A stretch of DNA of 5,921 nucleotides from Bacillota bacterium (GCA_023403375.1 JAEYEN010000101.1:1-5921), one strand, 5' to 3'. Shown: positions 1 through 5,609, numbered from the stretch's first letter. Notes: generated by a model not told the origin, from the letters alone. Numbers and translations are program-made.

Positions 1-1498
1 GTTTTAAGGTGAGTTTGATTTTATCTTTGGGAATTATAACGCCCACCCTGTCGTTTTCGTTCCACGTATCTTCCGTGTCGAACACGTAATCTTCTTCGTT
101 TTCGTCCGTTCTGACGATAAGTTGATAGTGGTCGCCTTTATAAATCATAGAAACGATATTGCCCGCGGCGCCGCCGTCCGCTTCGTTATCGGTAATCGTT
201 ATATCTTTAAGTCCCACTTCCACGTTAACGTCCACGTCGGTTAAATCTATCTTCTCGCCTTCCGCAGTGATAAGGTAACCGTCTTCGTCTAATATAGAAC
301 CGGGATAAAGTTGCGTAACGTCGCAATCGAATTCGCCGTCGCCGAACACTACCGTGTTGTTTTTGGTTATGTATCCTTCGTATTTATTGGAAGAGAATTC
401 TTTTGCCATTATGTGAATATCGTCGGGCTTGATATATATGCTGGCGGTTTCTCCCACCTTTTTCTCTACCGTGTCCTGAATCACCACTTCCGACTTGCCT
501 ACCATCATAACCATTTCGTAATGAACGCCCTTAAAAATGGAACTGACGATTTTGCCTTTAACCTGACCTTTATCATCGTCGGTCAGCACCACGTCTTCGG
601 GGCGTACGACGACGTCCACCTTTTCGTTCTTTTCAAAGTCGTCCACACAGTCGAAAACTTTATTTAAAAATCTTACTTTTCTGTCGCCGAGATAAGTGCC
701 GCTGAATATATTGCTTTCGCCTATAAAGTCGGCAACGAACGAGTTTTTCGGTTCGTTATAAATATCGGTAGGCGTACCTATCTGCTGAATAACGCCGTCT
801 TTCATTATAACAATCGTATCGCTCATGGTAAGCGCTTCTTCCTGGTCGTGCGTTACGTAAATAAAGGTTATGCCAAGTTTTTTGTGCATTTCTTTAAGTT
901 CGAGTTGCATATCCCTTCTCATTTTAAGGTCAAGCGCGCCCAAAGGTTCGTCAAGCAATAAAATCTCGGGCTCGTTGACTATCGCTCTCGCAATCGCAAC
1001 CCTTTGCTGCTGACCGCCGGACAGCGTAGAAACCGAACGTTTTTCAAACCCTTCAAGGTCTACCATTTTCAAAACTTTTTCTACTTTTTCGGCGATAACG
1101 CTCTTTTTAAGTTTTTCGGTTTTAACTATCTCTTTACCGTTCTTATCTTTATATTTTACTTCGTACTTTTGAAGTTTAAGCCCGAACGCAACGTTATCGT
1201 AAACGTTTAAATGCGGAAAAAGCGCATAGCGCTGAAACACCGTGTTTATGGGGCGTTTGTTGGGCGGCAGGTTGCTTATGTCTTTGCCGTTTAGCAATAT
1301 TTTGCCGCCCGACGGCTTGTCGAACCCCGCTATCATTCTGAGCGTTGTGGTTTTACCACAGCCCGAAGGGCCTAAAAAGGTTACGAATTCGCCCTTTCTG
1401 ACGTAAAGGTTGATACTGTCAACCGCGACTACTCCGTCTTCAAACTGACGTTTTAAGTCAACAAGTTCGATGATTTTTTCTTTTTTGTTCTCAGCCAT
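1..1498 (-). CDS. potA: Spermidine/putrescine ABC transporter ATP-binding protein PotA (partial, C-terminus off the left edge)
   Basis: Cytoplasmic ATPase subunit that powers polyamine import through PotB/PotC with the binding protein PotD. The reading frame is open from the ATG at 1498 to the window edge, giving 499 visible residues with no stop. Visible motifs are Walker A GPSGCGKT (43-50), Q-loop FQRYALFPH (88-96), signature LSGGQ (159-163), Walker B ILLLDEP (179-185), D-loop GALD (187-190) and switch His217 in THDQEEA. Residues 111-135 form a Lys-rich insertion not seen in E. coli-type PotA. A TOBE-like domain spans about 294-367 and a second, related copy about 445-499, so the protein is well over 100 residues longer than the roughly 380-residue E. 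coli form. The ribosome binding site is weak (GCGAG before the ATG). The gene follows the XRE-cupin regulator by 115 bases on the same strand, the usual layout of Firmicute pot operons; potBCD would lie beyond the edge. The family is clear. Polyamine rather than another substrate is inferred from motif similarity and the neighbouring regulator. Confidence 0.9.
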   Translation of the reverse strand, partial: MAENKKEKIIELVDLKRQFEDGVVAVDSINLYVRKGEFVTFLGPSGCGKTTTLRMIAGFDKPSGGKILLNGKDISNLPPNKRPINTVFQRYALFPHLNVYDNVAFGLKLQKYEVKYKDKNGKEIVKTEKLKKSVIAEKVEKVLKMVDLEGFEKRSVSTLSGGQQQRVAIARAIVNEPEILLLDEPLGALDLKMRRDMQLELKEMHKKLGITFIYVTHDQEEALTMSDTIVIMKDGVIQQIGTPTDIYNEPKNSFVADFIGESNIFSGTYLGDRKVRFLNKVFDCVDDFEKNEKVDVVVRPEDVVLTDDDKGQVKGKIVSSIFKGVHYEMVMMVGKSEVVIQDTVEKKVGETASIYIKPDDIHIMAKEFSSNKYEGYITKNNTVVFGDGEFDCDVTQLYPGSILDEDGYLITAEGEKIDLTDVDVNVEVGLKDITITDNEADGGAAGNIVSMIYKGDHYQLIVRTDENEEDYVFDTEDTWNENDRVGVIIPKDKIKLTLK

Positions 1499-1540
1499 TT
1501 TTTTACTCGCTATCAGTTTTTTATAGTTTTATTTAATTTC

Positions 1541-1556
1541 CGCCGAATGTTCGGCG
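1541..1556. other. Short GC-rich hairpin between regulator and potA
   Basis: The arms CGCCGA and TCGGCG pair around a four-base loop within the 115-base gap. A T-rich run (1561-1574) follows only in the plus direction, where no gene ends. On the coding (minus) strand no U-run follows. It is therefore not a terminator for the regulator-potA transcript and may be a processing stem or nothing. The gap also holds a GTTTAAC heptamer at 1601-1607, identical to one in the operator candidate upstream of the regulator. Confidence 0.35.
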
Positions 1557-1613
1557 CGACTTTTTTCTTTTTTTATTAAATCGTATTTTATAATCCGCCC
1601 GTTTAACGCCTTA

Positions 1614-2150
1614 TTAAAAAGACGGCGGCGAAGAAACCCAGATAAATTCCGCTTCTTTATTTGTTTTGTTTAATATGCTATGAACTTTATCCGCTTTATA
1701 ATAAAAACTTTCGCCCTTTTTAACCTTAACTTTTCGTTTTCCCAAAGACAAAACTATTTCGCCCTTTAACACGTATCCGAACTCTTCCCCTTCGTGCGGA
1801 AAATCTTCGTCCGTCGATGAAAGCGGTTTTAATACCATATGAACGGGTTCCATAGTGTTTTTCTGCGCGTTTGGAACCAGCCAGTTAAGCGTGAACTCGT
1901 CCGTTTCCTTTTCGATAAAATCGTTTTTTCCGAAACACAGTTTTTCTTCGTCTTCCGTCCTGTCGAAAAAATCTTTAAGATTAGTTCCCAGCGCGGAAAG
2001 TATGTCTATCAGCGTTGCGATAGACGGGCTTGTCAGGTCGTTTTCAAGTTGCGATATATACCCTTTCGTGAGTTCGCACCTGTCCGCAAGTTCTTCCTGC
2101 GTGAGAGAACACCCAAGCCTTAAATCTTTTATCTTTTCGCCTAATAACAT
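1614..2150 (-). CDS. XRE-family transcriptional regulator with C-terminal cupin domain (PuuR-like)
   Basis: DNA-binding regulator of 178 residues, probably controlling the adjacent polyamine transport operon. Residues 5-60 form a lambda-repressor-type helix-turn-helix (SLTQEELADRCELTKGYISQ, followed by LENDLTSPSIATLIDILSAL). Residues about 105-175 form a small cupin barrel (HEGEEFGYVLKGEIVLSLG, then KVKKGESFYYKADKVHSI), which in this family senses a small ligand. The start is supported by AAGGAAG at 2158-2164, seven bases before the ATG. XRE-cupin proteins immediately upstream of potABCD are common in Firmicutes, and E. coli PuuR has the same architecture and responds to putrescine. The specific ligand here is inference. 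A perfect promoter and an inverted repeat upstream suggest autoregulation. Length and domain order are normal for the family. Confidence 0.92.
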   Translation of the reverse strand: MLLGEKIKDLRLGCSLTQEELADRCELTKGYISQLENDLTSPSIATLIDILSALGTNLKDFFDRTEDEEKLCFGKNDFIEKETDEFTLNWLVPNAQKNTMEPVHMVLKPLSSTDEDFPHEGEEFGYVLKGEIVLSLGKRKVKVKKGESFYYKADKVHSILNKTNKEAEFIWVSSPPSF

Positions 2151-2169
2151 TTTACGACTTCCTTTATCT

Positions 2170-2212
2170 GAGTTTAGAGATTTCTAACCAAAAGTTTAAC
2201 AAAACTAAACTC
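2170..2212. promoter_or_regulatory. Candidate operator of the XRE-cupin regulator
   Basis: An 8-bp perfect inverted repeat, GAGTTTAG (2170-2177) and CTAAACTC (2205-2212), brackets 27 bases. Between the arms are two more AGTTT half-sites, at 2193-2197 and (inverted) 2202-2206. The cluster lies just downstream of the predicted start of transcription, where a bound repressor would block the regulator and potA. The repeats are seen directly; the binding protein is inferred. Confidence 0.55.
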
Positions 2213-2225
2213 AAAAAACGAATAG

Positions 2226-2254
2226 ATTATATATTAAACAACCGCGTATGTCAA
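2226..2254 (-). promoter_or_regulatory. Sigma-A-type promoter for the XRE-cupin/potA transcript
   Basis: Read on the minus strand, TTGACA (2249-2254) is followed by exactly 17 bases and TATAAT (2226-2231), a perfect match to consensus. Transcription should start near 2219, about 70 bases ahead of the regulator ATG. Confidence 0.88.
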
Positions 2255-2282
2255 ATGATTTTATATATTTTTTTCGAGCAAT

Positions 2283-2333
2283 TCCGATATATTTTTCACG
2301 GCGCGGAAAAACGGGCTTTCCGCGGCTTTCGGA
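2283..2333. other. Two-tier stem-loop between the met terminator and the regulator promoter
   Basis: An inner 8-bp stem, CGCGGAAA (2302-2309) with TTTCCGCG (2317-2324), has a 7-base loop. A further 5-bp pairing, TCCGA (2283-2287) with TCGGA (2329-2333), encloses it. Neither strand continues into a T-run, so it is not a standard terminator. Its role is unknown. Confidence 0.35.
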
Positions 2334-2340
2334 TAATTAC

Positions 2341-2386
2341 AAAAAAACAACGATACACCCCCGTAACGCTGCGTTACGGGGGTGTA
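2341..2386 (-). terminator. Rho-independent terminator of the metNIQ operon
   Basis: Arms 2355-2368 and 2372-2385 (ACACCCCCGTAACG with CGTTACGGGGGTGT) form a perfect 14-bp stem with a three-base loop. On the minus strand a T-rich tail (2341-2350) follows. It lies about 50 bases past the metQ stop, and nothing on the plus side suggests bidirectional use. Confidence 0.93.
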
Positions 2387-2437
2387 AAGGTTATTTATGA
2401 TTTATAGTGATTAAGTCAGGTAAGTTTTTCGGGAATT

Positions 2438-3277
2438 TCATTTTACGGCGTCTTTATTATAAAGACCGAACGGTTCGTAGTGAATAGCGCCTACCGATAC
2501 TATCGTCGTGTTGTTTGCGGCGTTAAAGGTATCGAGATAAGGTTTATGCTGGAAGTAGTTTGCGTCGGCGGAACCGTCCTGTACTGCGTTGTTGGGAAGA
2601 ACGTAGTCGTCGAATTCTCTTATAACGACCGTCCAGCCCTTTGCTTCGAGAGAAGATTTAACTTTTCCTAAAATTTCGGCGTGGGGCGTGGGAGAAGCGG
2701 CAACCGTTATCGTAGTGTCTGCGCTGTCGGGTGCGGGGATTTCGTCTGCCGCAGGAGTAAACGAAGGTTTAACCGCGCCGCCGAACGTGTCGTTTATATA
2801 ATCGTAAACCGTCTGGGTTTTAAGCGCCGCAAGTAAAGCGCGCGTTTTTGCGCTGTTTTCGTTACCCGCTTTTACCGCTACGATGTTAGCGTAAAGACTT
2901 GCCGCTTCGCCGTCCGCAGATTCGGTGGCGATTGCTTTTTCTATTTTGATATTTGCGCCCAAAGCGTAGTTACCGTTTATTACCGCAAGAGTATCGTCGT
3001 CGCCGTTTTTAAGTTGGGCGGGGATTTGTCCCGCTTCGACGAGTTTTACGGTATAACCTTTGCTATCCGCAATATCGAGTTCGGAAAGGTTATCGGTGGG
3101 TTTAACGCCTTCTTTGAGAGTTATATACCCGTTCTCTTGGAGCAAAAACAACGCTCTGGTGCAGTTACTGCCGTCGTTGGGGACGAGTATCGTTTTGCTG
3201 TTGCCGCAGCCTGCCACAGAGAGCGAAAAGGTTGCTACAAGCGCCGCGCATAAAATTGCTTTGATGAATTTTTTCAT
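2438..3277 (-). CDS. metQ: Methionine ABC transporter substrate-binding lipoprotein, circularly permuted MetQ/NlpA family
   Basis: Membrane-anchored binding protein (279 residues) that delivers methionine or a related ligand to MetI/MetN. A lipoprotein signal peptide (1-23) ends in VAG before Cys24. The domain order is reversed relative to known MetQ. Residues 29-172 match the usual C-terminal portion: TILVPNDGSN with Arg41 (the position that in relatives holds the ligand carboxylate), AVINGNYA (98-105), and SLYANIVAVKAG and GGAVKPSF near the end. Residues 173-188 are a Pro/Ala/Asp-rich linker. Residues 189-279 match the usual N-terminal portion: ITVAASPTPHAEILGKVKSS, DYVLPNNA, DANYFQHKPYL and SVGAIHYEPFGLY. 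The usual connecting segment (SLDELPDGA-like) between the two parts is missing at the new termini. AAGGAG (3285-3290) lies seven bases before the ATG. It is last in metN-metI-metQ, 87 bases after metI, and is followed by a strong terminator. The frame is unbroken and every family motif is kept, so it looks functional. The permutation is read directly from motif order; methionine as ligand is inferred from family and operon. Confidence 0.93.
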   Translation of the reverse strand: MKKFIKAILCAALVATFSLSVAGCGNSKTILVPNDGSNCTRALFLLQENGYITLKEGVKPTDNLSELDIADSKGYTVKLVEAGQIPAQLKNGDDDTLAVINGNYALGANIKIEKAIATESADGEAASLYANIVAVKAGNENSAKTRALLAALKTQTVYDYINDTFGGAVKPSFTPAADEIPAPDSADTTITVAASPTPHAEILGKVKSSLEAKGWTVVIREFDDYVLPNNAVQDGSADANYFQHKPYLDTFNAANNTTIVSVGAIHYEPFGLYNKDAVK

Positions 3278-3364
3278 AGTTGTTCTCCTTTTGTTATTTA
3301 TTTTTAATTTATTTTTTTATATTTTATAATTTGTTAAATAATTCGTTTGCTTTTGTTTAAGCTC

Positions 3365-4102
3365 TTATAAATTGTTGTCGGCTTTCGCGCGGTTAGGTTT
3401 GCGGCGGAAAAGCGCTTTTCCGGATTTACCGATAATTCTTTTGTCTATCGACTTTGCAAGGAACATTCCCGCTTCCTGTATGACCTGAACTATTATCACT
3501 ATAAAGAAAACGCTTACCCAGATTACGTCCTGATTAAATCTCGAATAGCCGTTTACGATTGCGATTTTACCTAAGCCGCCCGCCCCTATCGTAGACGCCA
3601 TTGCAACGTAACCTACGATTGTTACGGTCGATATTACCGCGCCCACAATCAGCGACGGCAACGCTTCCGGCAAGATTACTTTAACTATAATCTTAAAGTT
3701 GCTTGCGCCCATAGATTTTGCGGCTTCTATAACGCCTTTATTCACTTCTTTAAGGGAAGATTCCACCATTCTGGCAACGTACGGCGTTGCGGCGATAACA
3801 AGCATAACTATCATCGCGGGGTTGCCGATACTCGTTCCGACTAAAAATTTAGCGACGGGCAAAAACGCAACCATCATGATTATGAAAGGAATACTTCTTA
3901 AAATGTTTACTATCACGCTTATAATTTTATTAAGCCACACGACGGGCGTCAGTCCGTCTTTATCCGTTATGTTTAAGAGTATTCCGAGCGGCAGACCCAG
4001 CACGTAAGCGATAGCCGTAGAGATAGCCGTCATATAAATAGTTTCCCAGATACCTATTCCTATCAACCCTTGTTCAAAGAGTTCTGTCAACGCTTCGCTC
4101 AT
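3365..4102 (-). CDS. metI: Methionine ABC transporter permease MetI
   Basis: Integral membrane channel subunit of the methionine importer, 245 residues. Hydrophobic segments lie at roughly 21-44, 58-85, 95-110, 150-173 and 193-215, matching the five-helix MetI fold. The ATPase-docking EAA loop is clear: EAAKSMGASNFKIIVKVILP at 126-145. The GYVAMASTIGAGGLG segment (164-178) is typical of MetI. The C-terminal tail (about 220-245) is basic and somewhat longer than in E. coli MetI (217 residues). The start follows the metN stop by one base, and its GGAGG site (4112-4116) lies inside the end of metN, indicating translational coupling. It precedes metQ by 87 AT-rich bases that show no terminator or convincing promoter, so all three genes are likely on one transcript. 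Confidence 0.95.
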   Translation of the reverse strand: MSEALTELFEQGLIGIGIWETIYMTAISTAIAYVLGLPLGILLNITDKDGLTPVVWLNKIISVIVNILRSIPFIIMMVAFLPVAKFLVGTSIGNPAMIVMLVIAATPYVARMVESSLKEVNKGVIEAAKSMGASNFKIIVKVILPEALPSLIVGAVISTVTIVGYVAMASTIGAGGLGKIAIVNGYSRFNQDVIWVSVFFIVIIVQVIQEAGMFLAKSIDKRIIGKSGKALFRRKPNRAKADNNL

Positions 4103-4103
4103 T

Positions 4104-5096
4104 TTACTGTTCCTCCGTGAATTTAACGTTATGACGAGTCAGATATTCGTTAACCTTTTCTATCGTAGGCTCGTCTTTCGGCATCGTTATAACCATATGC
4201 CCGAACGGTTTTCCGTCTATTGTTTTCGTATCCGCATACAGAATGTTTACCATTATTCCGTATTCTTTCGCCAGCCCCGAAACAACGGGCGTATCGGAAG
4301 AATTTCCGTCGAAAATCAGCCTGAATTTCGCAACGCCGTCTTCGTTTTTCAACGCTCTGATAAGGTCGGGCAAAATGAGTTCTTTTGCGATTTCGGACTT
4401 GGGGTCCGCAAACACGCTGGAAACAAAGCCGCTTTCTACGATTTCGCTTTTATCTATAACCGCCACTCGGTTACATATGCTTTCAACCACTTTCATTTCG
4501 TGCGTTATAACAATTATCGTAACGCCCATCGTCTTATTTATTTGTTTTAACAATTCAAGTATTGCGGTTGTCGTCGTCGGGTCAAGTGCGGAAGTCGCTT
4601 CGTCGCACAACAGGTATTTGGGGTTTGTGGCAAGCGCTCTCGCTATCGCCACTCTTTGCTTTTGCCCGCCCGATAGTTGCGACGGGTAAGATTTTGCTCT
4701 GTCCGACAACCCTACGATATTTAAAAGTTCTTTTACTCTCGCTTCCGCAAAATCCTTTTTCGCTTTTACAAGTTCCAGCGGAAACTTTACGTTGTCGAAA
4801 ACGTTTCGTTGGTCTAACAGGTTAAAATTCTGAAATATCATTCCGATATTGCTTCTTATCTGCAAAAGACGTTTTTTACTTACTTTCGTCAGGTCCTCGC
4901 CGTCTATAATAACGCTGCCTTTCGTCGGTTTTTCCAAAAGATTGATACATCTTACGAGAGTGCTCTTCCCTGCGCCCGACAGTCCGATTATTCCGAACAC
5001 GTCGCCGTCGTTTATTGTTAAGTTAATGTCCGAAAGCGCGACTATCGGTCCGTTTTTCGATGAGTATGTTTTTCCAAGGTTTTCAATTTGTATCAT
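4104..5096 (-). CDS. metN: Methionine ABC transporter ATP-binding protein MetN
   Basis: Cytoplasmic ATPase of the MetNIQ importer, 330 residues, close to the usual 343 of E. coli. Motifs are Walker A GLSGAGKST (38-46), Q-loop Q89 in FQNFNLLDQRNVFDNVKFPL, signature LSGGQKQR (141-148), Walker B YLLCDEATSALD (161-172) and switch His199 in ITHEM. Residues about 254-330 form the NIL/ACT-like regulatory domain (GVAKFRLIF, PVVSGLAKEYGIMVNILYA, GKPFGHMVI). In E. coli this domain binds methionine and inhibits transport when the cell has enough, so the same feedback is expected here. A GGAG site (5104-5107) lies seven bases before the ATG. First gene of the operon, preceded by a long leader with an internal terminator. 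Confidence 0.96.
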   Translation of the reverse strand: MIQIENLGKTYSSKNGPIVALSDINLTINDGDVFGIIGLSGAGKSTLVRCINLLEKPTKGSVIIDGEDLTKVSKKRLLQIRSNIGMIFQNFNLLDQRNVFDNVKFPLELVKAKKDFAEARVKELLNIVGLSDRAKSYPSQLSGGQKQRVAIARALATNPKYLLCDEATSALDPTTTTAILELLKQINKTMGVTIIVITHEMKVVESICNRVAVIDKSEIVESGFVSSVFADPKSEIAKELILPDLIRALKNEDGVAKFRLIFDGNSSDTPVVSGLAKEYGIMVNILYADTKTIDGKPFGHMVITMPKDEPTIEKVNEYLTRHNVKFTEEQ

Positions 5097-5098
5097 TT

Positions 5099-5182
5099 GT
5101 TTTCTCCGCTATTTTCTTTGCAGTTCTCTTATTTTCTTTCTTTATGGTTTTCTTCTTTGTTCTTTTTGCGGTTTTCTCCGCT
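5099..5182. repeat. 12-bp direct repeat including the metN ribosome binding site
   Basis: The minus-strand dodecamer AGCGGAGAAAAC occurs at 5099-5110, where it supplies the metN GGAG site, and again at 5171-5182. The copies are 72 bases apart within a purine-rich stretch. The distal copy has no ATG, GTG or TTG start at a suitable distance. It may mark a small duplication in the leader. Confidence 0.5.
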
Positions 5183-5316
5183 GCTTTCTACCAAACGGCG
5201 TTTGTGTTTTGCGCGCCCGGATTATCGCTTTGTCGTTCGCCGACCGAGTTCCCGATTAAATACCTTAATATTTGTCGTAAGTTGATTATTATCGATGAAA
5301 AGCGGTATATCAAAAC

Positions 5317-5351
5317 AAAAAAAATCGCCCGAAGCCAATTTGCTCGGGCGA
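5317..5351 (-). terminator. Intrinsic terminator within the met leader (attenuator)
   Basis: Read on the minus strand, TCGCCCGA (5344-5351) pairs with TCGGGCGA (5325-5332) around an 11-base loop, followed by eight U (5317-5324). No minus-strand gene other than a possible leader peptide ends upstream, so it most likely controls entry into metNIQ. Its 5' arm, UUCGCCCG (5345-5352), can alternatively pair with CGGGUGAA (5407-5414) upstream, a candidate antiterminator. A-rich flanks on both sides could also let it act on plus-strand transcripts. Confidence 0.85.
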
Positions 5352-5375
5352 AAAAATACGTATTACAGTCGTTCG

Positions 5376-5471
5376 TTAAAATTCCATGACGAAAAGACCA
5401 CGTACATTCACCCGTGGGTTAAACATTCGCATGATGTTAGAACAAAATCTTTTCATATGGATTCTCGGCAA
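5376..5471 (-). CDS. Possible Met-containing leader peptide upstream of metN (31 codons)
   Basis: A short frame lies between the met promoter and the leader terminator. Starting at TTG 5471 it has AAGGAG (5478-5483) six bases upstream. Starting at the in-frame ATG 5456 it gives 26 residues, and the same site would be brought to about nine bases by folding of the CGGC-TGTT-GCCG hairpin between them. The peptide reads MPRIHMKRFCSNIMRM, then FNPRVNVRGLFVMEF, with Met at codons 6, 14, 16 and 29. The stop at 5376-5378 lies 24 bases before the terminator stem. It resembles no family I know. Its position, ribosome site and Met codons fit an attenuation peptide. Against it, codon choice (CGA, CGG, GGT) differs from the neighbouring genes, and the RNA is also highly structured. 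Confidence 0.4.
   Translation of the reverse strand: MPRIHMKRFCSNIMRMFNPRVNVRGLFVMEF
5384..5460 (-). ncRNA. Structured leader RNA candidate: three-way junction
   Basis: Hand folding on the minus strand gives a closing helix of CCAU (5457-5460) with AUGG (5384-5387) and GAAAAGA (5448-5454) with UCUUUUC (5391-5397). Inside are hairpin AACAU/AUGUU (5434-5438 with 5422-5426, 7-base loop) and hairpin CCACG/CGUGG (5413-5417 with 5398-5402, 10-base loop). The last abuts the closing helix directly, allowing stacking. The loop of the last hairpin contains most of the candidate antiterminator strand. The pairings are seen in one sequence only, with no covariation available. Confidence 0.4.
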
Positions 5472-5563
5472 CAGCCGCTCCTTGTAATTTTTCGGTCAGC
5501 GTATACAATCGTATATATCAAAAGTATATTCTGAATCGCTATCCGAATCTTTCATTTTTTTAT

Positions 5564-5592
5564 ATTATAAAAATATTTATTTTTGATGTCAA
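5564..5592 (-). promoter_or_regulatory. metN: Sigma-A-type promoter of the metNIQ operon
   Basis: On the minus strand TTGACA (5587-5592) and TATAAT (5564-5569) are separated by exactly 17 bases, a perfect consensus. The spacer is almost entirely A/T. Transcription should begin near 5557. Confidence 0.88.
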
Positions 5593-5609
5593 GCATTTAT
5601 CAATGCTGA
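5589..5609. other. Inverted repeat abutting the met promoter -35 box
   Basis: AGCATT (5592-5597) and AATGCT (5602-5607) are perfect complements around TATC. TC (5589-5590) and GA (5608-5609) extend the match past a bulged A. It overlaps the end of the -35 hexamer, so it could be an operator. On the plus strand a T-rich run follows, but no plus-strand gene ends here, so a terminator role is unlikely. Confidence 0.35.

Larger units (their letters stand above)
5097..5557 (-). promoter_or_regulatory. Long untranslated leader of the metNIQ operon with an internal attenuator
   Basis: About 460 nt separate the predicted start of transcription from metN. The first part (about 5557-5376) holds a hairpin, a structured three-way-junction candidate and a short reading frame. 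An intrinsic terminator follows (5317-5351). The last 220 nt before metN have no ATG on the minus strand and become strongly purine-rich (5097-5175). A terminator inside a leader implies regulated read-through. I see no S-box (SAM-I) core and no T-box sequence, so the class is not recognised. Confidence 0.7.

Noticed and set aside
311..667. Plus-strand 118-codon frame inside potA
   Set aside because: It is antisense to the continuous potA frame with clear ABC and TOBE domains; its sequence shows only the mirror of that coding bias.
1541..1574. Terminator separating the regulator from potA
   Set aside because: The hairpin is followed by T only in the plus direction. For minus-strand transcription the tail is A-rich, so it would not stop regulator-potA read-through.
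3278..3364. Separate promoter for metQ in the metI-metQ gap
   Set aside because: A TATAAA-like hexamer exists in the AT-rich gap, but no -35-like box lies at 16-18 bases. The shared operon promoter is sufficient.
5060..5534. Plus-strand open frames opposite the met leader and metN start
   Set aside because: They are composed of the complement of the purine-rich leader and of metN, have no suitable ribosome sites, and run antisense to well-supported regulatory elements.
5496..5555. 19-residue acidic frame at the very 5' end of the met leader (MKDSDSDSEYTFDIYDCIR)
   Set aside because: No ribosome binding site is possible because the ATG lies about two bases after the predicted transcript start. 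It has no Met codons beyond the first and no recognisable family. A leaderless peptide cannot be excluded but is not supported.
5317..5557. S-box (SAM-I) or T-box riboswitch in the met leader
   Set aside because: The S-box core (GGAGGGA, GATGAAACCCGGCAACC-like) and the T-box sequence (GGTGGTACCGCG-like) were looked for on the minus strand and are absent. Only a terminator and unrelated structure are present.
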